From an uncultured Faecalibacterium sp. (lineage in GTDB: Bacteria; Bacillota; Clostridia; Oscillospirales; Ruminococcaceae), in assembly GCA_934503275.1 (NCBI GenBank), contig CAKSVD010000020.1, positions 1 through 37,032 on the forward strand: a stretch of 37,032 nt of DNA. The letters run 5' to 3'. The translations under genes and the position numbers were made by a program. Below, piece by piece: positions 31,438-37,032 of the stretch. Below the pieces are notes generated by a model, which saw only the letters and a program-made list of their open reading frames with translations, was not told the origin of the DNA and made no database searches. Each line of letters starts with the position of its first letter. Position 1 is the stretch's first letter.

Positions 31438-32304
31438 ATGAAAAAAGTTGTTGTTGTTCAAAGCGCTATTATTGCGGTGCTATTATTGCTTTCTGGAGTT
31501 TTGGTGATTGCACAGGCAAATGGAATAAGCTTGTCATCCATATTAAATGATTCGAACGTATCATATATTGAATTCGGAGATGAGTTCTCCGGATTTGATT
31601 TATGGGATCATGAAGGTAAAGCCGTGACTAAGATTTCCAAAGGCAAGAAGTACACAGTTACCTTTTATCTCTCCAGTTCCTGTTCAAGCTGTCTTGACAG
31701 TATTTCTGATTTTGAGAGGTTTGCAGCTACCTTTGGTGACCAGATTGATTATGCGATTATTTGGCAGGATAAAATCCCTGATCATTATATAAATAAATAT
31801 TCGCTTGACCCAAGCATCAACTATTCGTTAAATGGGGAAGCTAAATTGTCCACCGCTACTCCGACATTCTTTATACTTGATGATTCTGGATTTGTAATAT
31901 TTAAGGATGTTTCCCGAGAAAATTTGATTGAGAAGCTTATTCTACTTGACGTAACAGATAGCGACGAATTAAAAAGCAACGCCAATAAATATATTGTTGA
32001 TAATTATTCAAATAGCTCATCAAATAAACCCGTGCTTATCTATTTTTACATGCCCGGCTGTTCTGATTGCGATGCCGCAAGCAAATTGTTTGAAAGTAAC
32101 AACGTTTCAGACGATTATGAAATTATCTATATTTATAAATATGATTCGGAGAATGGGGACTACAATATAGACAAAGACAAACTGTTTGGACTGGTTTACG
32201 ATATTAACTGGTATCCTTCATTTATAATGATAGATAAGGGTTCGTACCGAGAAATCGGGGAAACCCCAGTTGAAAACCTTTTATCTGTCATATATCAGCG
32301 GTAA
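31438..32304 (+). CDS. Membrane-anchored protein with two thioredoxin-like folds
   Basis: Exported protein of 288 residues. One N-terminal hydrophobic segment (about 5-27) serves as signal or anchor. The first thioredoxin-like domain (about 45-170) has SSSCSSCLDS (C82, C85) and cis-Pro P142 in TATPTFFILDDSG. The second (about 180-288) has YMPGCSDCDAA (C208, C211) and P260 in WYPSFIMID. Each CxxC therefore has its own cis-Pro loop, so both domains look redox-competent. A membrane-bound double thioredoxin beside a six-cysteine secreted peptide suggests a dedicated disulfide oxidase or isomerase. Low GC. AGGAAAGGA lies upstream of the ATG at somewhat long spacing. No single family name fits. Confidence 0.82.
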   Translation: MKKVVVVQSAIIAVLLLLSGVLVIAQANGISLSSILNDSNVSYIEFGDEFSGFDLWDHEGKAVTKISKGKKYTVTFYLSSSCSSCLDSISDFERFAATFGDQIDYAIIWQDKIPDHYINKYSLDPSINYSLNGEAKLSTATPTFFILDDSGFVIFKDVSRENLIEKLILLDVTDSDELKSNANKYIVDNYSNSSSNKPVLIYFYMPGCSDCDAASKLFESNNVSDDYEIIYIYKYDSENGDYNIDKDKLFGLVYDINWYPSFIMIDKGSYREIGETPVENLLSVIYQR

Positions 32305-32363
32305 TCTTCATGCCACAACATTTGTGTGCTTTCTCGGCTAGTCACACAGAAAGGAGTTCAATA

Positions 32364-32651
32364 ATGACAAATATCTCAAAGGCTGTGAATCGTCTTGTGG
32401 TTGTATGTATGCTATCTGTAATGATTTTCCTTGGGATAATCTGTAACGGTGCAATGCAAGCTAATGCTGCTTGTGGAAATTGGACCACATATAAAACTGG
32501 AAGTCCATACTGCGTGGATAAGGGATGCGGTTTATTCTGGTTAAGTGATACAGAATATCAAAAAGCATATCTTAAGCAAGTATGCACGACATCCAGTGGA
32601 ACCACTAATACTAATTATGATGTACAAGAGAATAGGTTGGGATGCTGTTAA
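32364..32651 (+). CDS. Secreted six-cysteine peptide precursor
   Basis: Precursor of 95 residues. The start at 32364 has AAAGGAG upstream; the in-frame extension to 32310 does not. The signal peptide spans residues 1-35 (hydrophobic VVVCMLSVMIFLGIICNG, cut predicted after MQANA). The 60-residue mature part begins ACGNW, has cysteines at 37, 50, 55, 74, 94 and 95 and ends RLGCC: six cysteines, so up to three disulfides. It is Thr/Ser/Tyr-rich with little charge. I recognise no bacteriocin family. The arrangement (thioredoxin-like protein, Cys-rich peptide, beta-propeller, transporter) recalls, from memory, the Bacteroidetes NVEALA peptide neighbourhoods, though the NVEALA motif itself is absent. 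Confidence 0.75.
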   Translation: MTNISKAVNRLVVVCMLSVMIFLGIICNGAMQANAACGNWTTYKTGSPYCVDKGCGLFWLSDTEYQKAYLKQVCTTSSGTTNTNYDVQENRLGCC

Positions 32652-32906
32652 TAGGGCTGCAATTATGCACATCTAACGGTGGAAGTCTATGTTGGCTTTA
32701 AGCTTTTGCTACAATTTCAAATAAGGAATCGCGATAGTGAATGTTGAGCCCAAACATTTTTCCCGTTCCAATAAAAACTCAATTCTTTATTGCTTGATTG
32801 TGTGACTGGCCGAGAAAACATATAAAAAGTATGAGGATTCAATTTATGAGTATGGATTGTAGTGACAATTGAATTCAATTTGTAGAGTAGTGAGGATACA
32901 AAACAG

Positions 32907-33860
32907 ATGAAAAAAATAATACTTGCTATCGTAACTGTTTTGGCCGTGTGCATCATAGGATACACGATGAGCTATCCCGATAGACAAAACATGGCTGCGG
33001 AAGAAATAAGCACAATTGTAAATTCCGACTATTTTTTTGAAAGGAAAATCAAATACTCGCAGCTCGCGGGGATAGCGAACTTTGGATCAAATATAGTTGT
33101 AGCGAGGCCAGATCAAAACTGCCTGGAAATATTGGATAGTTTTGGCGAAATCAAAGGACAGGTTGGTAATTTGGGAAATGCTTCAGGAGAATTTGTTCGC
33201 CCTACAGGTCTGGCTGTCTGGAATGATAGGCTTTATGTTATTGATTCCGGAAATTCTCGTGTTCAAATTCTTGATGAGAATTTTCATACGATTCGGTCAA
33301 TAGAGCTCGACCAATTGTCTGATTCTCAAAACAATTACTATATGGATATCTCAATTTCTGATGATGAAACACTTTTTCTTACTAATAATTGTGCAAATGA
33401 GGAGAAATCTTGTGTTTCTCTAATTGGTTCAAACGGGAAAAAACAAAGGTCTTCAGAACCCTTTTATGGATTTATAACATGTACAGATAAAACCGTCTAC
33501 GGTGTTAATACTTTTGTACATTGGAAAGATTCTCACTCATTTCATGCCAGTGGTGGAGAAAGTTATCTCTATGAAATAACGGCACATGGAAAATTGAAGA
33601 AAGTGTTTGCTTTTCCTTATAAATATTGTCCAACAGATTTTTGCATTGACGGTAAGGATATTTATGTGCTCACATGCGCTTGGGCGCGGTTAGATCATTA
33701 TAAGTTGGACGGCACATATGTTGAAACCTTAATAGAATTTGAAGAATTATCTCCGGAATCTTATCTTGTACGTACTGAAGATGGATTTTGGGTATCTGAT
33801 GCTACACAAGGCACTCTCTATCATATAAAACGCTCAAATTCTCCCTCTGAGGTATCTTGA
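32907..33860 (+). CDS. Secreted beta-propeller (NHL-type) protein
   Basis: Exported protein of 317 residues, with an N-terminal hydrophobic segment (about 4-20, no lipobox Cys), so membrane-anchored or secreted. Several blades are visible; the clearest is FVRPTGLAVWNDRLYVIDSG followed by NSRVQILDENF, the NHL repeat. Others are SQLAGIANFGSNIVVARPDQ, PTDFCIDGKDIYVLTCAWAR and TEDGFWVSDATQGTLYHIKR. About six blades fit the length. Beta-propellers of this kind bind peptides or ligands and are the usual neighbours of Cys-rich secreted peptides in Bacteroidetes. Its stop shares a base with the start of the next gene (TGATG), so it is coupled to the transporter. Low GC. Confidence 0.8.
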   Translation: MKKIILAIVTVLAVCIIGYTMSYPDRQNMAAEEISTIVNSDYFFERKIKYSQLAGIANFGSNIVVARPDQNCLEILDSFGEIKGQVGNLGNASGEFVRPTGLAVWNDRLYVIDSGNSRVQILDENFHTIRSIELDQLSDSQNNYYMDISISDDETLFLTNNCANEEKSCVSLIGSNGKKQRSSEPFYGFITCTDKTVYGVNTFVHWKDSHSFHASGGESYLYEITAHGKLKKVFAFPYKYCPTDFCIDGKDIYVLTCAWARLDHYKLDGTYVETLIEFEELSPESYLVRTEDGFWVSDATQGTLYHIKRSNSPSEVS

Positions 33861-34972
33861 TGAAAACGAATAGTTTTTCTTATTACATTTGGCTTTCAAC
33901 CGTGCAATTTTGTCATGAATTTAAAATCAATGTGATTTTGATTGTTTCTATGGCATTAGGGCTACTGTTCCCTATTTTTTGTCTTGGCAACATTAATGTA
34001 TTCGTACAGAACATCAAGACTATGCGTATTCAGGGGGGAGCAGATACAACCGTGCTTACTTTATATGGCGAAGATGTCGCATTTCAGGATGTTCAAAGAA
34101 CTATACAAAACGTAGGAATAAAGTCGGCAGATTTTGCCCTCATTGCGTATTGCAATAGTACTGTAGACTGGAACGATGAGCGTCACAGTGAGGTGGTCTA
34201 TTATACAACTGAAAACATCACAGACTTTGAAATGTTTGTACCTGTAGCAGGAGAATCCGTATTTTCTAAAAATCAAAATACATGCATTATAGAAAAAACG
34301 GATTTGGAGCAATATGGTGAGTTGTCTATAGGCGATACTGTCACGGTTGACGGTCAAGCATACAAGCTGGCGGGTGTTTATTCTTCTGTGCGCAACAACG
34401 GCAAAATTTTCCTTCCGCTTGCGCCGCAGACCAGTAAAGGCGCTTTACAGTACAGTCGAATCTATTTTCGCAATACGCAACAAAGTGATTTAGAGCGTTT
34501 GTGCACTGCGCTCGAAACCATTGGACTGAAAGTTCGTAGCGTTCGCAATGGTGAGCAGGACTTTCAAAAGCTTCTCAGTCAGTGCATCCAACAGTCAGTT
34601 CTCATATTCAGTGCGGGGGCTGTCAGCCTGCTGTTTGCAGGTCTTAACATTGGGCTCGTGCTTACCGGAAAAATCCTACACAATAAGCGGCTCATTGGCA
34701 TACATATGGCGCTGGGCTCTTCTTACAGCACGGAACTTTTCTCCGCATTGGTAGAAAACCTGTTGTGTTTCGCTGCTGCGTTTATTCTTGATTTGGCGCT
34801 TGTGCAACTTTTGCGGCCAACGGCTCCCCAAACCTTTGCTCTTGCCCTTACTGCTGGCGTATACATCGGAGCGTTTGTCTTCGGAGCAGGAATGGTATTG
34901 CTTGTCACGTGGGCCACCATGCGAAATTTGAAAAGAAGAAAGCTTGTAGAATTGATGGAGAGGGTGTCATGA
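33860..34972 (+). CDS. FtsX-like ABC transporter permease, first of pair
   Basis: Membrane protein of 370 residues in the MacB/FtsX family. The ATG at 33860 overlaps the propeller stop by one base. Topology: one N-terminal helix (INVILIVSMALGLLFPIFCL), a MacB-like periplasmic-type extracellular domain (about 45-245) and three C-terminal helices, including SVLIFSAGAVSLLFAGLNIG and a last AGVYIGAFVFGAGMVLLVTW. The FtsX motif KRLIGIHMALGSSYSTELFS is present. It is half the size of the permease at 27711, which matches the usual four-helix layout, so it probably pairs with the next gene as a heterodimer. Confidence 0.88.
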   Translation: MKTNSFSYYIWLSTVQFCHEFKINVILIVSMALGLLFPIFCLGNINVFVQNIKTMRIQGGADTTVLTLYGEDVAFQDVQRTIQNVGIKSADFALIAYCNSTVDWNDERHSEVVYYTTENITDFEMFVPVAGESVFSKNQNTCIIEKTDLEQYGELSIGDTVTVDGQAYKLAGVYSSVRNNGKIFLPLAPQTSKGALQYSRIYFRNTQQSDLERLCTALETIGLKVRSVRNGEQDFQKLLSQCIQQSVLIFSAGAVSLLFAGLNIGLVLTGKILHNKRLIGIHMALGSSYSTELFSALVENLLCFAAAFILDLALVQLLRPTAPQTFALALTAGVYIGAFVFGAGMVLLVTWATMRNLKRRKLVELMERVS

Positions 34973-36144
34973 TGTTATATCCGCTCTACCGTGCGGTGCA
35001 AAAGCTGTGGCTGAACCGTAAAACCTATCTTTTTCTGCTTATAGAGTTTGTGCTTGGCACGACAGTTGTACTTTGTGGATATTTGTCCGGCAGAGCCGCC
35101 ACATACCGTTTGGAAGCCTACGAAATGCAGAGCAGAAAAAGCAGTATATCCATTCAGTATTATGGCGGCGATGGTCTCAATGCTGCCGTAACGCCTGAAG
35201 ATTATACTCAGTTATGCGAAATATATGGCTCGGAGTATAGCTTTTCATATCTGTTGCTTGAACGAACAATCTATACATTTGAGCTACAAGAGGATAAGGT
35301 GCAAGATGTCATATTTTCTTCTATGGATGAGAACACTTTTGAATTCTTCTTCGGCGTACAGCCAGAACCGGATACGGTTTATTTCGGTGCGCAAATAGAA
35401 AAGGACTTGCCCAACAGATTGTTCTTTTGTCGTGATTGGTTTTTGCTTGATGAACAAGGCGCAACGATAAACGGACAGCTACTGCACACAGCAACCTTAC
35501 CTGACAATTCTGATCTCTTACTATTGAGCGCTATGGAAAGTGAAAATGTGGATACCGCACAGCTTATCGTTTTGCCGTTTTCGCAGCTAAATATGTTGAC
35601 TGCCAATGCTGACGCCCCCATGGCCTATTTGAGCGTATTTTTACAAAGCGGACAGGGTATTGACGATGTACAGAGAATTGCCGATTGGCTACAAAGCCGT
35701 CATCCGTCCTACAGTTATACGGTGTCTGACCAACGCGCGGAACTCAAAAAATCCATCCGCGATTTAACTCAATGGATGGAGCTGTTTGTATGGGTGGCAA
35801 AATGTTCGCTTGTCATTACAACGGTGGGCATCATCGGAGTTTTACTTATCTATGTAGAACAGCGCAGACGAGAATTCGTTATTGCGTTGACTTTGGGGGC
35901 AACACACGGTACGCTTATTTTTGAACTGTTTTGCGAAGTGTTGCTTTTTTCACTTTTGGGAGGCGTAATAAGTTTGCTGTTAACAATATTTATTGCACCG
36001 CAGCTTTCCACTGTGACATTCACAGTGCGGTTTTCCTGGACATGCGCGATACTTGCAATAGGCATGGCATTTGGAATCACGCTTATATGTTGTGTATGTA
36101 CGGTCCTCGGCACGCGTAGTCGCTACCCAACGAAGATTTTATAG
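34969..36144 (+). CDS. FtsX-like ABC transporter permease, second of pair
   Basis: Membrane protein of 391 residues. The start at 34969 overlaps the previous stop by 4 bases (ATGA). It has one N-terminal helix (YLFLLIEFVLGTTVVLCGYL), a large extracellular domain (about 50-270) and three C-terminal helices; the FtsX motif RREFVIALTLGATHGTLIFE lies between the first two of these. The layout is the same as the preceding protein, but the sequences are clearly different, so a heterodimeric permease is expected. ATPase gene follows 17 bases later. The substrate is most likely the Cys-rich peptide or a membrane-active rival of it; this is inference. Confidence 0.88.
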   Translation: MMLYPLYRAVQKLWLNRKTYLFLLIEFVLGTTVVLCGYLSGRAATYRLEAYEMQSRKSSISIQYYGGDGLNAAVTPEDYTQLCEIYGSEYSFSYLLLERTIYTFELQEDKVQDVIFSSMDENTFEFFFGVQPEPDTVYFGAQIEKDLPNRLFFCRDWFLLDEQGATINGQLLHTATLPDNSDLLLLSAMESENVDTAQLIVLPFSQLNMLTANADAPMAYLSVFLQSGQGIDDVQRIADWLQSRHPSYSYTVSDQRAELKKSIRDLTQWMELFVWVAKCSLVITTVGIIGVLLIYVEQRRREFVIALTLGATHGTLIFELFCEVLLFSLLGGVISLLLTIFIAPQLSTVTFTVRFSWTCAILAIGMAFGITLICCVCTVLGTRSRYPTKIL

Positions 36145-36161
36145 CGCTAAAAGGAGCAAAA

Positions 36162-36854
36162 ATGAAACCGATTCTAAAGCTGCAAGATGCAAGTAAAATT
36201 TATCGGCAGGGTGGTGTGAAAACTGTAGGGATCGAGGCGGTAAACCTTGAAATCTATCCTCACGACTTTGTTGCTATTACAGGCCGTTCAGGCTGCGGCA
36301 AATCGACTCTGCTAAACATTTTAGGCTGTATGGATGAACTGACAAGCGGCAGTTATTTCTTTGACGGCGAGGACATTACACGACTGAAAAGTAAAGCCGG
36401 CGCGGCATTACGTAACGAAAAAATTGGTTATGTATTCCAAGCATTCAACTTGGTCAATGAAATTAGCGCGCTTGAAAACGTCTGTATGCCGCTTGGTTAT
36501 GCGGGTGTGTCCAAACGGGAAAGAGATGCGGTTGCACATGAACTGCTCGCACGCGTTGGCATGGCCGAAAAAGCCAACAAGCGACCAGTAAATCTTTCTG
36601 GCGGCGAACAACAGCGCGTTGCCATTGCAAGAGCGCTGGCTCGTTCGCCGCGTGTGTTACTGGCCGATGAACCTACCGGCAACTTAGACAAAGCTAACAG
36701 CCTCGCCATTATGGAACTGTTTTCCAGTTTCAATCGCAGTGGCATGACGATTGTTATGGTAACACACTCTCCAGATGTGGCAGCGTACGCAAGTAGGCAA
36801 ATACATATCTGTGATGGAAAAATCATTGAATCCTTTTTAGGAGGAACATATTAA
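36162..36854 (+). CDS. ABC transporter ATPase (MacB type)
   Basis: Cytoplasmic ATPase of 230 residues. Seen: Walker A GRSGCGKST (41-49), Q-loop VFQAFNLVNEISA, signature [15 protein letters not shown], Walker [13 protein letters not shown] and H-switch VMVTHSPD. The subgroup is LolD/MacB/BceA. It follows the two permeases within 17 bases and has AAAGGAG upstream, completing a permease-permease-ATPase transporter. It is a different lineage from the ATPase at 30203 (differing linker and Q-loop), so the two modules are not simple duplicates. Confidence 0.93.
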   Translation: MKPILKLQDASKIYRQGGVKTVGIEAVNLEIYPHDFVAITGRSGCGKSTLLNILGCMDELTSGSYFFDGEDITRLKSKAGAALRNEKIGYVFQAFNLVNEISALENVCMPLGYAGVSKRERDAVAHELLARVGMAEKANKRPVNLSGGEQQRVAIARALARSPRVLLADEPTGNLDKANSLAIMELFSSFNRSGMTIVMVTHSPDVAAYASRQIHICDGKIIESFLGGTY

Positions 36855-37032
36855 TTTGTTTATCTCACTTGGTACAACCAGCGAGGTGATTTATGCGGTT
36901 ATTGATTGAATATCTAACGATAGAATCAAAAGCATAACATTACCAATCAGTACCTGCAAGCAGGGCGTCCGTATATACAAACGCCATTTTTGCTCTGCAA
37001 AATGCTTGTTGGGATAGTCCCAAACCCTTTGT
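36855..37032. other. Right edge, non-coding in this window
   Basis: No long ORF is seen. A 14-codon ORF at 36893 follows GCGAGGTG but is too short to support. Two small dyads lie near the edge: GGCGT...ACGCC (36964-36985) and TTGGGA-TAG-TCCCAA (37009-37023). They resemble sequences found upstream of mobilisation genes in Clostridial elements and could belong to a transfer origin, but the window ends here. Confidence 0.3.

Larger units (their letters stand above)
17569..37032. mobile_element. Integrative (probably conjugative) element, left part
   Basis: The boundary is set by the tRNA-Ser 3' end followed at once by a terminator and an integrase gene pointing at the tRNA. Integrase, excisionase, MazF-like, two ParB-like proteins, XRE and sigma-region-4-like genes are typical of Clostridial integrative elements. 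Base composition to the right is mosaic and often far more AT-rich than the core. No relaxase, coupling protein or type IV secretion gene is in the window, and no second copy of the tRNA 3' end was seen. The transfer region, if any, must lie further right. Confidence 0.7.

Noticed and set aside
36893..36937. 14-codon ORF at the right edge
   Set aside because: Too short to support despite a plausible upstream GAGGTG. More likely leader or non-coding sequence.
17569..37032. Second attachment site (direct repeat of the tRNA-Ser 3' end)
   Set aside because: Looked for the CTCCGCCA-type end and the T-arm sequence by eye and found none. A computer search could still find a short or diverged repeat.
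1..37032. CRISPR array or cas genes, prophage structural genes, restriction-modification
   Set aside because: No regularly spaced repeats, Cas-like proteins, capsid/tail proteins or methyltransferases were seen in any frame.

Overview
The window looks like the chromosome of a Faecalibacterium-type gut Firmicute (Oscillospiraceae/Ruminococcaceae). This is inferred from the GC-rich core genes, the strong AGGAGG-type ribosome binding sites, the TTGACA-17-TATAAT-class promoters and the family mix. No 16S or marker gene is present to prove it.

Core region (1 to about 17,570). aroD (type I dehydroquinase) and a small membrane protein lie on the + strand and end at a terminator shared with the facing genes. 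On the - strand are a metabolic group (CDF metal exporter, class I/II aminotransferase, NADP-isocitrate dehydrogenase) and a compact amino-acid catabolism operon (ridA, a cysteine-desulfidase/UPF0597 enzyme, a DAACS symporter). A YheO/DauR-like regulator is transcribed divergently from that operon. A 167-bp near-palindromic, MITE-like element sits in the predicted ridA leader. Then comes an envelope/lipoprotein region: two tandem DUF3048 (YerB-like) proteins, a histidine phosphatase, an LRR_5/BspA-like lipoprotein, an XRE regulator and four small paralogous proteins. These four share one N-terminus: S-R-R at residues 6-8 and Cys at residue 30, a Tat-lipoprotein-like layout. Next are a promoter-linked 5' half of a second tRNA-Ser and an intact tRNA-Ser(CGA).

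Mobile element (about 17,570 to the right edge and probably beyond). A tyrosine integrase, an excisionase-like protein and a MazF/PemK protein lie just past the tRNA 3' end. They are followed by two ParB-like proteins, a zinc-ribbon protein, a strongly folded 380-nt non-coding stretch, an XRE regulator overlapped by a 42-codon ORF, and a sigma-70 region-4-like protein. This is the start of an integrative (probably conjugative) element of a Clostridial type. No second attachment site was seen, so the right end appears to lie outside the window.

Cargo (about 23,400 to 36,850). A complete agr-type quorum-sensing operon runs leftward in the order response regulator, sensor kinase, agrB, agrD. Its precursor has a recognisable autoinducer core, CFGWL followed by YQ. 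The kinase is split by a ten-T homopolymer between its N- and G-boxes. Divergent from it are an XRE regulator, a secreted acidic protein with a CxH...CxxC tail, and a FtsX-permease/ATPase pair. Next is an AT-rich cassette: a membrane-anchored protein with two thioredoxin-like folds, a secreted 60-residue six-cysteine peptide, a secreted beta-propeller, two FtsX-type permeases and an ATPase. I read the cassette as a disulfide-containing secreted-peptide system with dedicated oxidation and transport/immunity functions, possibly controlled by the agr circuit. I do not recognise it as a described system. It is the main item worth following up.
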